From: Candidatus Parvarchaeota archaeon | Lineage (GTDB): Archaea > Nanobdellota > Nanobdellia > Parvarchaeales > Parvarchaeaceae | Direction of reading: 5' to 3' | Assembly: GCA_023378805.1 (NCBI GenBank) | Contig: JAMCSQ010000007.1 | Span: 1-21,943, forward strand | Length of the DNA: 21,943 nt | In this document: positions 1 to 7,707 of the stretch, piece after piece | How the letters are laid out: each line of letters begins with the position of its first letter | How positions within the stretch are numbered: position 1 is the first letter of the stretch | Made by a program: the position numbers and the translations under genes | The notes under the pieces: generated by a model | The model's input: only the letters and a program-made list of their open reading frames with translations | The model's database searches: none | Told to the model about the DNA's origin: nothing

Positions 1-1311
1 AAAACTGCAGAAAAACTAAGAAAGATAAAAAAAGAGAAAAATGCTAATATAACAAAAGTTGAGAACAAAAGAAAGAGAGTCAGCCCTCCAAAGCCTTTTA
101 ACACGACTTCTTTTCTAAGAAGCGCGGCCGCAATAGGCTTTTCGGTACCCAATGCTATGCGTATAGTCCAAGGTTTGTATATGAAGGGTTATGTTTCTTA
201 TCCTAGAACAGACAGTGAAGTTTATCCGCCCACTTTGGATCTAAAAGAAATACTTAACGAACTGGGTAATTCAAATACATATGCAAAAACAGCCGCAGAG
301 ATACTGAAAAAGCCGCTGAATCCTTCCAGAGGAAAAGAAGCAAGAGACCACCCTCCTATACACCCCGTAAAACTACCCTCTGAAAAGCTTAATCCGCAAG
401 AAGCAAAAATCTTTGATTTGATAAGCCGTAGATTTCTGGCAACTTTATTGGAGGAATCAGAAGAAGAGATAATTTCCGTCAAGATGAACATAAAAGAAAA
501 TGAATTCACGGCAAGAGGCAGCAGGATACTCATACCCGGATGGAGATCAATTTATATCTTTTCAAAGTATGAAGAAAACATACTGCCAGAGATAAAAGAG
601 GGTGAAAAATTAAAAATAAAAGAGATAAATGAAAATGAGGATTTTACTACTCCCCCTGGAAACTATTCGCAAGGCGCAATATTAAAAATAATGGAGGAGC
701 TAAACCTTGGTACAAAGGCTACCAGGCCTGAAATACTTAAAAAACTCATGGAAAGAAGATACATCTCAGCAAGCAGGACTCTTATACCTAGTGAAGTAGC
801 ATTTGCCGTTATAGAGAACATGGAGAGAGTATCAAATGATATAACAGGACCAGAGCTGACTGCAACTATTGAGAAAGAAATGAAAAGAATAGAAGAAGGA
901 CAGAAAAAGAAAGAAGAAGTAGTTGATGAATCCAGAGAAATGCTTAAAGAAGTACTGAGAAAGCTACAAAGCAAAAAGAAGGAGATAAAAGAGCTTATGC
1001 ACAAAGCTCTTCTGCAACAATATATATTTGGGACCTGTCCTAAAAGCGGCGGAAAACTAAAGCTAGTGGTATCAAAGAAAAGTCACAAACGTTTTGTAGG
1101 CTGCAGTGATTATCCAAAATGTCACTTTGGTATGCCTTTACCCCAGTCTGGTTACTTTTTTATATCGCCACAGACCTGTCCAAAATGCGGGATACACATG
1201 ATAGAATGGCATGCAAAAGAAAGCAAAAGGACCTACATTTTCTGCGTAAACCCTGCATGCAAAGTCAAAAAGAAAGAAAAAGCCGGCGCAAAGGAAAAAG
1301 CTAAAGAATAA
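1..1311 (+). CDS. topA: Type IA DNA topoisomerase (archaeal TopA), 5'-truncated by the window edge
   Basis: The enzyme relaxes negatively supercoiled DNA by passing strands through a transient single-strand break. The frame is open from base 1 with no start, so the gene begins upstream; 436 codons are visible. The N-terminal TOPRIM domain is missing, as expected for a cut gene. Visible parts: the PPKPFNTTSFLRSAA region, then the catalytic motif GYVSYPRTDS with the active-site tyrosine codon at 199-201, the cleavage/strand-passage domain with PPGNYSQGAILKIMEE and LGTKATRPEILKKL, and a C-terminal pair of zinc-ribbon-like modules. The first ribbon has CPKSGG where CPxCGG is usual, so one cysteine is replaced by serine; the second (CPKCG ... 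FCVNPAC) has all four cysteines. A Lys-rich tail follows. The gene is convergent with aEF1A, 36 bp apart. Family assignment is secure; reverse gyrase is unlikely, since no helicase part is visible, but the upstream region is not seen. Confidence 0.93.
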   Translation, partial: KTAEKLRKIKKEKNANITKVENKRKRVSPPKPFNTTSFLRSAAAIGFSVPNAMRIVQGLYMKGYVSYPRTDSEVYPPTLDLKEILNELGNSNTYAKTAAEILKKPLNPSRGKEARDHPPIHPVKLPSEKLNPQEAKIFDLISRRFLATLLEESEEEIISVKMNIKENEFTARGSRILIPGWRSIYIFSKYEENILPEIKEGEKLKIKEINENEDFTTPPGNYSQGAILKIMEELNLGTKATRPEILKKLMERRYISASRTLIPSEVAFAVIENMERVSNDITGPELTATIEKEMKRIEEGQKKKEEVVDESREMLKEVLRKLQSKKKEIKELMHKALLQQYIFGTCPKSGGKLKLVVSKKSHKRFVGCSDYPKCHFGMPLPQSGYFFISPQTCPKCGIHMIEWHAKESKRTYIFCVNPACKVKKKEKAGAKEKAKE

Positions 1312-1347
1312 CTGATAGTAAAAGCACTACCAGCATTAAAAAGTTCT

Positions 1348-2619
1348 TTAAGTCTTAGCTACAAGGTCTATACATCTTCCAGCTGCTATTGTTAAACCCA
1401 TGTCTCTTATGGCAAAACCAGCAAGTTGAGGTATAACATCCGCTTTTTCAATTGAAAGAGGTTTAAGAGGCTCCAAAACAACTATCGCAGCATCACCTTG
1501 TTTAATTGTTGCGGGATTTTCCTCTGCTGTTTGTCCTGTCTTTGGATCCAGCCTTCTAAGTATCTTCTTGAACTTTATTGGAACCTGTGCAGTATGTGCA
1601 TGAAGTACCGGACTGTATCCTGCGGATATAGCCGTAGGGTGGTTAAGAACAATTATCTGAGCAGTGAACTCTGTTACAACCGTTGGCGGAGCTGACACTA
1701 ACCCAACGATATCTCCCCTTTTTACCTGCTCTTTTTCAATACCTCTAACATTAAAACCTATGTTGTCGCCAGGCGCAGCTTGATCAAGATTTTGGTAGTG
1801 CATCTGTATAGACTTTACCTCTGCTGTTACGTGTGAAGGTTCAAAGATTATCTTGTCTCCTGGTTTCATAATACCGCTTACTACTTTACCCACAGGAACC
1901 GTTCCTACTCCCTGTATTGAATAAACGTCTTCTATTGGTATTCTTAATGGCAATTGTGTAGGTCTGTCTGGTAAAGGCAGATTGTTCAAAGCTTCCAATA
2001 ATGTTGGGCCGGTGTACCATTGCATTTTATCGCTCTTTATCTTAAGATTTTCACCATTCTTTGATGAGATAGGTATGTAATTAAGGCTTTCTGCATTAGG
2101 ATATGATGCCTTAACCACTTTTATTACTGAATCCTTTACTTCTTTGTATTTAGCTTCATCATAATTCAACAAGTCCATTTTATTCATTGCGATTATAAGA
2201 TTTTTTATACCAAAGACTCTTGCTAAGTAAACGTGTTCTCTAGTCTGCTGCATTACACCTTCTTTGGCATCTACAACCAATACTGCCGCGTCTGCCTCAG
2301 AAGCACCGGTAATCATATTTTTAATGAAGTCAACGTGCCCCGGCGCATCGATTATAGTAAATTCATATTTATCTGTAACAAACTTTTCATGACTAAGATC
2401 TATTGTTACCCCCTTCTTTCTTTCTTCGCCTGACGTATCTAAGAAATAAGCAAACTCAAAGTCTACCTTTCCCAAGGTTTCAATATCTTTCTGAATCTTT
2501 GCCTTATCCTGCTCGCTAAAGCTCCCTGTTTCATAAAGCAACCTTCCTACTGTTGTAGACTTGCCTGAATCTACGTGCCCTATGAAAATCAAATTCATGT
2601 GTGGTTTTGTTTCTGCCAT
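1348..2619 (-). CDS. tuf: Translation elongation factor 1-alpha (aEF1A, EF-Tu family GTPase)
   Basis: This GTPase delivers aminoacyl-tRNA to the ribosomal A site in the cytoplasm. The 423-residue length is normal for the archaeal factor. All GTPase motifs are visible: G1 GHVDSGKST at residues 14-22, the switch I region ERKKGVTIDLSHEKF, G3 DAPGH, G4 NKMD and G5 within ISSKNGEN. Domain 2 begins around PLRIPIEDVYSIQGVGTV and domain 3 includes VLHAHTAQVPIKF. The start is fixed by a strong Shine-Dalgarno GGAGG 8 nt upstream of the ATG, and a TATA-like box lies about 65 nt upstream, so unlike most genes here it has a short leader. It is a single gene, not part of a str operon in this window. Nothing is missing; assignment is firm. 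Confidence 0.97.
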   Translation of the reverse strand: MAETKPHMNLIFIGHVDSGKSTTVGRLLYETGSFSEQDKAKIQKDIETLGKVDFEFAYFLDTSGEERKKGVTIDLSHEKFVTDKYEFTIIDAPGHVDFIKNMITGASEADAAVLVVDAKEGVMQQTREHVYLARVFGIKNLIIAMNKMDLLNYDEAKYKEVKDSVIKVVKASYPNAESLNYIPISSKNGENLKIKSDKMQWYTGPTLLEALNNLPLPDRPTQLPLRIPIEDVYSIQGVGTVPVGKVVSGIMKPGDKIIFEPSHVTAEVKSIQMHYQNLDQAAPGDNIGFNVRGIEKEQVKRGDIVGLVSAPPTVVTEFTAQIIVLNHPTAISAGYSPVLHAHTAQVPIKFKKILRRLDPKTGQTAEENPATIKQGDAAIVVLEPLKPLSIEKADVIPQLAGFAIRDMGLTIAAGRCIDLVAKT

Positions 2620-2624
2620 GTTTT

Positions 2625-2690
2625 ATCCTCCTTTTATTAAATTTATCAAATTTTGATATACTATAAAGAATCGTTTATTATTTAAATCTT
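2625..2690 (-). promoter_or_regulatory. aEF1A promoter (TATA box) and Shine-Dalgarno
   Basis: On the minus strand the sequence TTTAAATA (plus 2679-2686), preceded by an A-rich BRE-like stretch, is a good archaeal TATA box. It predicts a start near 2655-2660 and a leader of about 35-40 nt. The leader ends in AAAGGAGG, 8 nt before the ATG. The leader and strong ribosome site distinguish this highly expressed gene from its mostly leaderless neighbours. The positions of TATA box and ribosome site are seen; the transcription start is inferred. Confidence 0.6.
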
Positions 2691-2699
2691 TTGGTACAA

Positions 2700-2890
2700 A
2701 ATTCGAGTACCCTAAAATAAGTTCAATTGGAACGGTTAACTCTATAAGACTAAGCTATTGTCTAAGATAAACAAAAAACAAATCTTAGTAAGTTTAAGAA
2801 GGCAAAGACGATAGACATTGTTTATAATGTGCTAAAATACATACAATTGTCTATTATCGAAAATTTCTACAAATTGGTACAAATAATATT
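2700..2890. other. Gene-free intergenic stretch with AT-rich inverted repeats
   Basis: There is no credible ORF and no tRNA-like fold between the aEF1A promoter and the end of the surface-protein gene (2620-2949, 330 bp). The stretch does hold ordered sequence. CTAAGAT at 2762-2768 faces ATCTTAG at 2782-2788. CGATAGACATTGT at 2809-2821 faces a bulged complement at 2843-2859. The decamer TTGGTACAAA occurs twice in direct orientation (2691-2700 and 2874-2883), and ATTGTCTA occurs twice (2757-2764 and 2846-2853). It could be a small structured RNA, a regulator-binding region, or mobile-element debris. I recognise no RNA family here. Confidence 0.35.
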
Positions 2891-2913
2891 TAATAATAAA
2901 AAACTAAGTTTTT
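2891..2913 (-). terminator. Possible terminator of the surface-protein gene
   Basis: On the minus strand, 37 nt past the stop codon of the 1,097-residue protein, AAAAAC-TTA-GTTTTT (2899-2913) can form a short A/T hairpin. It runs on into a T-rich tract (TTATTATTAAATATT). T-rich tracts terminate archaeal RNA polymerase even without hairpins, and another T-run sits at 2938-2943. The tracts are seen; termination activity is inferred. Confidence 0.4.
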
Positions 2914-2949
2914 AAATTTAATAACTAAACTATTTAATAAAAAATCAAA

Positions 2950-5900
2950 TTAAGGGCATCCGTTGGTTTTTGCTGTCCATTCTACCTTAACAACCTGCCC
3001 AGCGCTTGCGGACCCTCTCGTAGCATTAGATGAATATAATGTTGTACCAGAACAAATTGGGTTTATCAAAAAAGAATAGGAATAACCGCCATTTATAGCT
3101 ACTGGCGCGATTATATAAGAAGTAGAAGAAGTAAAGCTATACCCCGCAATGCTTGCAGCCCAACCTATATTAGATGGAAGACCAGATTCAAGAAAAGTAA
3201 TAGTAGTTGGTTGAGTTATGACTCCGCCCAATGTGCTTACATTCTCACTTCCTGTATTACTTAGAGTTAGATTAACATCGCCGACGCCCGGATCATTTGC
3301 GAATGTAGAAGATAATATGCTGCCACTATCACAAAGACCGGTACTACTGCTATATGGACAGTAGAATGTATACAAATCAGAGCCAGGGAATGCAAAACCG
3401 CTGTTAATCGCCCCATCATAAAATAGCTGGGCACTATAAGAAGGTAAAGCTATTGAGCCGGTTACTGTATTTGTAGAATCGTCTATTATTGTAAGACTAT
3501 CGGGAGGAAAACCCGCAAGCCCTACAACATCAATGTGGTCTGTTCCTCCCGTATTCTTAACGCTGTAGGGGGTATATACAACTTGGCCAGGGTTTGAAGT
3601 AGTACTATTAATATTTATTGGACTACCGACAGCTGTTCCATTACTATAAAAAAGTTGAATTTCCCCGGCTCCTCCAATATCGCTTGTAACACCACTGACA
3701 TACATCTCATGATTATTTGGGTCGTATGCTGCTGGCCCAGTTAAATAACCAGAATTCTGTGGATTAATAAATGATGCAGTAATTATATCTATAAGATTAG
3801 CAGTTGAATTAGCAGCAACAACATAAATGGAATTGGCCCCCAGTGCCGTTGATCCAATCCAAAACGAATTAGTGGCAGCATTATAAGCAAAACCTGAAGC
3901 CGTATAAGAAATAGTTGTATTTGTTTTTAGAGGGGTATTCCCATTTATAACTAGTACTGAATAATTAGTATGAAGAGAAGGGGAAGGGGAATCAAGAACG
4001 AAAACTAAACCATTTTGATAATAGGTACCAATAACAACTCCTGAGCCAAAGCTGATACTTCCCAAGTAAGTAGCGGTTGAAGCATTAATAAGTGCAACGG
4101 CACCATCTCCTGGCATAGGGACATAAAATTCATTTGTATTTGGATTATAAGCAAGTTGCCCAGACATTCCATATTGGGATACAAATGCATTTGAAGAAGG
4201 GACTGTAATACTGTCAAGTATAACATTAGAAGGATAAAATTCAGGAACGAACTTAATTATATTTGGAGACATAGAAATTGCAATTACATCACATATCCAG
4301 TTACTTCCTGTATTTTCAATTCCTAAATTTATTAATGAGCCAGGATAAGCTGAACCGCTAGGGCCTGTGCAAAGAACTGTTCCCTCTGTGAAAGGTTGTT
4401 GATATGGCTCAGTTGCTACATTAGAAATGCCCGTATTTGTAAATGATATTATACTACTTGTTGAAGTTCCCCTAACTGAATTCCATTTTATAGTCCATTG
4501 ATGCGACAAGTTCTGAAGGGGAGAAGTAAATCCATCATCTATAAAAGTAGTGGTGCAGTTCCATGATGAAAATGCATAAGAAGAACCTTCAGATATTGAA
4601 GGAGCATTGTATGAATTACACGATAAATCATTGCTATCCCCTTCAGCAGTGTACTGTGAAACGGTTGTTATATCATTGTTTATAAACTGCGTAGAAGAGC
4701 CTGTTGATATTATTGAATTGGTTGCTCCACCATAATTCACTTTCCAATACTGGTTGGATGGCAGGCCCGATTCTGTAAATGTTGTTGTGCAGTTCCATGA
4801 TGAAAATGCATAAGAAGAACCTTCAGATATTGAAGGAGCATTGTATGAATTACACGATAAATCATTGCTATACCCTTCAGCAGTGTACAGTGAAACGGTT
4901 GTTATACCTGTCTGTGTAACAATTGAAGGAGAACCTGTTGATGCTGATGGTGAAAGCCCATCATAATTTGAGTGCCACTGCTGATTGGATGGCAGGCCCG
5001 ATTCTGTAAATGTTGTTGTGCAGTTCCATGATGAAAATGCATAAGAAGAACCTTCAGATATTGAAGGAGCATTGTATGAATTACACGATAAATCATTGCT
5101 ATACCCTTCAGCAGTGTACAGTGAAACGGTTGTTATACCTGTCTGTGTAACAATTGAAGGAGAACCTGTTGATGCTGATGGTGAAAGCCCATCATAATTT
5201 GAGTGCCACTGCTGATTGGATGGCAGGCCCGATTCTGTAAATGTTGTTGTGCAGTTCCATGAATTGAAATTATAACTGCTACCTAGACTTATCGTAGGTT
5301 TATAGTAGGAAACGCATACTAAGTTATTGCTTTTAGCTGTTGCTGTGTAGCTATCTTGTCCATTAGATATATTTTCTGTACTTATATAAATTTTTGACCC
5401 TGTAAGATTACTAGCAGTTGTGCCATTAAAGGTTACTTGCCACTGCTGATTGGATGGCAGGCCCGATTCTGTAAATGTTGTTGTGCAGTTAGACCTGAAT
5501 GATATTAAATCTGCGGCACCAGTCGAGTGGTAACCTGATACTGGAGTTGGGATGCTGTTGCATCCTTGGTAGCTGACAGAAGGAATTGAGAAATAATAGT
5601 TTCCGAAGGGTAAATTAAAGGAAACTTTATTATTGGTACTTGAAACTGATGTTGAATTTGTTGAAGTGTTATAATTAACTGTAAATGTACTGCCATACGG
5701 TAATCCTCTTTCTACAAAATAAGTTAGCTGATTATTTATAGGCAGTGAACCACTTACCAATGCTGAAGATACTGTTCCATTAGAAACCTCATAAATATTT
5801 GATTTATACGGAGTAAACGCTATCATTATCTTTGAAATATAGCTGCTCGTGGGAATACTTACTAAAACTCTGCATAATGTTGATTGCCCAGTCGATATTA

Positions 5901-6243
5901 AGCTGTTAAGACAGCTATACGAAGTGTAATTATTATTGTTTACATCTACAGTTACACCAGTTATATTTACAAACTGATTGTAGCTATTTGTTATTTTGAA
6001 AACCATCATTGTAGAGTTTGCTTCGGCAGCTTGCATTGTTATACCTTGGAAGCCATTTATTATCGTAGGCGCGGTTGGCACTTTAAATATTCCTAAAGAA
6101 AAAAGTACTACTATTGCTAATACTATTATTATAAGAACCCACCCCCAACTTACCAGATAGTCCAATGCCGCCTGAGCACTTATCTTTCCATTAGATCTCT
6201 TTGTATTTTTTCTCTTATGTTTTTTGTTAGAGAGTTTAGGCAT
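2950..6243 (-). CDS. Giant pilin-anchored surface protein with TESGLP repeats and YVTN-like beta-propeller
   Basis: Probably an exported cell-surface or pilus-tip protein of 1,097 residues. The N-terminus is very basic (KKHKRKNTKR), then ISAQAALDYLVSWGW and a long hydrophobic helix (about 35-53). This is a class III (type IV pilin/archaellin-like) signal: cleavage after Ala23 would leave Gln24 at +1 and Asp28 at +5, where pilins have Glu. Four repeats begin NCTTTFTESGLPSN at residues 252, 330, 407 and 484 (77-78 residues each, two Cys per unit), with a degenerate fifth at 562. Roughly residues 690-870 contain blade-like segments (AYNPNTNEFYVPMPGDG, AYNAATNSFWIG, AAYDPNNHEMYVSG) of a YVTN-type propeller. 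A last TESGLPSN unit lies near 1018, and the protein ends in GCP. Many N-x-S/T sequons suggest glycosylation. There is no C-terminal membrane anchor, so the N-terminal helix probably holds it. Exact function is unknown; S-layer component or adhesin are the alternatives. Confidence 0.8.
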   Translation of the reverse strand: MPKLSNKKHKRKNTKRSNGKISAQAALDYLVSWGWVLIIIVLAIVVLFSLGIFKVPTAPTIINGFQGITMQAAEANSTMMVFKITNSYNQFVNITGVTVDVNNNNYTSYSCLNSLISTGQSTLCRVLVSIPTSSYISKIMIAFTPYKSNIYEVSNGTVSSALVSGSLPINNQLTYFVERGLPYGSTFTVNYNTSTNSTSVSSTNNKVSFNLPFGNYYFSIPSVSYQGCNSIPTPVSGYHSTGAADLISFRSNCTTTFTESGLPSNQQWQVTFNGTTASNLTGSKIYISTENISNGQDSYTATAKSNNLVCVSYYKPTISLGSSYNFNSWNCTTTFTESGLPSNQQWHSNYDGLSPSASTGSPSIVTQTGITTVSLYTAEGYSNDLSCNSYNAPSISEGSSYAFSSWNCTTTFTESGLPSNQQWHSNYDGLSPSASTGSPSIVTQTGITTVSLYTAEGYSNDLSCNSYNAPSISEGSSYAFSSWNCTTTFTESGLPSNQYWKVNYGGATNSIISTGSSTQFINNDITTVSQYTAEGDSNDLSCNSYNAPSISEGSSYAFSSWNCTTTFIDDGFTSPLQNLSHQWTIKWNSVRGTSTSSIISFTNTGISNVATEPYQQPFTEGTVLCTGPSGSAYPGSLINLGIENTGSNWICDVIAISMSPNIIKFVPEFYPSNVILDSITVPSSNAFVSQYGMSGQLAYNPNTNEFYVPMPGDGAVALINASTATYLGSISFGSGVVIGTYYQNGLVFVLDSPSPSLHTNYSVLVINGNTPLKTNTTISYTASGFAYNAATNSFWIGSTALGANSIYVVAANSTANLIDIITASFINPQNSGYLTGPAAYDPNNHEMYVSGVTSDIGGAGEIQLFYSNGTAVGSPININSTTSNPGQVVYTPYSVKNTGGTDHIDVVGLAGFPPDSLTIIDDSTNTVTGSIALPSYSAQLFYDGAINSGFAFPGSDLYTFYCPYSSSTGLCDSGSILSSTFANDPGVGDVNLTLSNTGSENVSTLGGVITQPTTITFLESGLPSNIGWAASIAGYSFTSSTSYIIAPVAINGGYSYSFLINPICSGTTLYSSNATRGSASAGQVVKVEWTAKTNGCP
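4561..5490 (-). repeat. Tandem 231-234 bp repeats inside the surface-protein gene, two units identical
   Basis: Four units lie at 4561-4794 (234 bp), 4795-5025 (231), 5026-5256 (231) and 5257-5490 (234), all in frame. By eye, units 4795-5025 and 5026-5256 are identical base for base. The unit at 4561-4794 matches them closely over roughly its first half in plus-strand order (4561 to about 4670) and at its other end, and diverges between. The unit at 5257-5490 shares mainly the TESGLP-encoding end. The pattern indicates stepwise in-frame duplication, the latest very recent. A length difference between clones or assemblies would be expected. Confidence 0.95.
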
Positions 6244-6327
6244 ATAATAAATATAGGCTTTTTTAATCTATAAATAATTAATACTAATCGGCAGAAAAGA
6301 TAAATATGGTAAAGCCTATGTTATACT
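6244..6327. promoter_or_regulatory. Divergent leaderless promoters of the surface protein and asnS with a shared start-site element
   Basis: Only 84 bp separate the two start codons. The plus-strand gene has a TATA-like box (AAGATAAATA, about 6297-6306) 26 nt before the asnS ATG. The minus-strand gene has one around 6268-6277 (ATTTATAG on the minus strand), about 30 nt before its ATG. In both genes the same nonamer AAAGCCTAT, read in the direction of transcription, lies between TATA box and ATG (6311-6319 on plus; 6253-6261 on minus). The two copies therefore form a 9-bp perfect inverted repeat around the shared promoter region. Neither gene has a Shine-Dalgarno. Confidence 0.6.
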
Positions 6328-7614
6328 ATGGAGTATTATATAAAAGATATAAAAAAAGCAGAGTTTGAAGGCAAAGAAATTGAATTGAACGGCTTTGTAA
6401 ATAGCATAAGAAAAGGCAAAAACAATTCTTTCCTGATATTAAGAGACCCTAGCGGAACTATACAATGTGTAAGCCACTCAGCAGATAAGAGTTTTGAGGA
6501 TATAAACAAAATAACAAGAGAATCTGCTGTAAAAATAAAGGGAAAATTAAGAAAAGATGAGAGAGCTGAAGGGGGTTATGAGATTTTAATAAATGAGTTA
6601 AGTGTCTATTCCATTGCTGAGCCATTTCCATTGAAAAAAGGACATAAAAAAGTCTTTCTTTTTGATAACCGTCACTTATGGCTTAGAAGTCCAAAAATGA
6701 CTGCTATAATGAAAGTAAGATCAACGGTATTTTCTTCAATACATGAATTTTTCGTATCAAATGGATTTTTTGAAATTCAATCGCCATCTTTCGTTGGCGG
6801 AAGTGTTGAAGGCGGTTCTACTTTATTTGAAACAGATTATTTTGAAAAGAAAGCATACTTAACACAGAGCTGGCAGTTATACGCCGAAGCGATGGTTGAT
6901 TCATTATGGAAAATTTATACAGTCGCCCCCTCCTTTAGAGCAGAAAAAAGCAGAACTTGGCGTCACTTAACTGAGTTTTGGCATGCTGAAGCTGAGATTG
7001 CATTCAAAACGAACGAAGAAGTGATGGACATAGAAGAAAAACTAATTAAACATATAGTAAAAAATGTTTTAATAAATAACGCAGATGAGTTAAAATTATT
7101 AAAAAGGGACACTACCGTACTTGAAAACGTTGTTAACAAACCTTTCCTCAGAATGAAGTATGAAGAAGTGATAGATTTAGCAAATAAAAACGGCCTTAAA
7201 CTTGAGTATGGCGCTGATTTGGGGGCAGATGAAGAAAGAGCAATAACCTCTAAGCTTAACATACCTATTTTTTCAATAAATTACCCAATAGAGTTAAAAC
7301 CATTTTACCATAAGCCGGATCCTAAAGACAGCAAGCATGTTTTATGCAATGATCTTTTAGCGCCAGAAGGATATGGAGAAGTAATAGGAGGGGGTCAAAG
7401 AGTCGATGACAAGGAAACTCTTCTAAAAAGATTAAAAGATGAAGGGCTAAATGAAAAAGACTATGAATGGTACATTGATATTAGAAGGTATGGGGCTATA
7501 CCCCATTCAGGATTTGGACTGGGAGTAGATAGACTGGTGATGTGGATTTGCAAACTGCCACACATAATGTACGCAGTGCCTTTCCCAAGAACTCCTAGAA
7601 GATTAAATCCATAA
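6328..7614 (+). CDS. asnS: Asparaginyl-tRNA synthetase
   Basis: Class IIb synthetase charging tRNA-Asn with asparagine; 428 residues, normal for the family. An N-terminal OB-fold anticodon-binding domain (about 1-100, with IELNGFVNSIRKGKNNSFL) precedes the catalytic core. The core contains VEGGSTLFETDYFEKKAYLT, motif 2 in FRAEKSRTWRHLTEFWHAEAE, and motif 3 in GFGLGVDRLVMW, ending with FPRTPRRLNP. The segment GEVIGGGQRVDD before motif 3 and the FPRTP ending favour AsnRS over archaeal AspRS. Its presence implies direct Asn-tRNA formation rather than sole reliance on amidation of Asp-tRNA. The start is supported by the TATA box 26 nt upstream. A related archaeal asparagine-synthetase-like paralogue is unlikely because the anticodon-binding domain is intact. 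Confidence 0.92.
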   Translation: MEYYIKDIKKAEFEGKEIELNGFVNSIRKGKNNSFLILRDPSGTIQCVSHSADKSFEDINKITRESAVKIKGKLRKDERAEGGYEILINELSVYSIAEPFPLKKGHKKVFLFDNRHLWLRSPKMTAIMKVRSTVFSSIHEFFVSNGFFEIQSPSFVGGSVEGGSTLFETDYFEKKAYLTQSWQLYAEAMVDSLWKIYTVAPSFRAEKSRTWRHLTEFWHAEAEIAFKTNEEVMDIEEKLIKHIVKNVLINNADELKLLKRDTTVLENVVNKPFLRMKYEEVIDLANKNGLKLEYGADLGADEERAITSKLNIPIFSINYPIELKPFYHKPDPKDSKHVLCNDLLAPEGYGEVIGGGQRVDDKETLLKRLKDEGLNEKDYEWYIDIRRYGAIPHSGFGLGVDRLVMWICKLPHIMYAVPFPRTPRRLNP

Positions 7615-7648
7615 TTATTTTTAATTGAAGTTATATATGTGTTAAACT

Positions 7649-7686
7649 TTTAAATTACCAATATTTATGACGAAAAGTAATTTAAA
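7649..7686. promoter_or_regulatory. 10-bp perfect inverted repeat overlapping the TATA box of the next gene
   Basis: TTTAAATTAC at 7649-7658 is the exact reverse complement of GTAATTTAAA at 7677-7686, with an 18-nt spacer. The right arm contains the TTTAAA that serves as TATA-like box 25 nt before the ATG at 7708. It could be an operator for a dimeric regulator or a hairpin at the end of the asnS transcript; no T-run follows directly. The arms are seen; the role is inferred. Confidence 0.45.
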
Positions 7687-7707
7687 CTAGTTCATACAAT
7701 AAAAGAT

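Noticed and set aside
4561..5490. Regular repeats considered as a CRISPR array
   Set aside because: Units are 231-234 bp, contiguous, in frame and translated; there are no short repeats with unique spacers.
4005..5696. Three short minus-strand ORFs (63-73 residues) inside the surface-protein gene
   Set aside because: They are alternate frames of the repetitive gene; low-complexity translations with no independent start signals.
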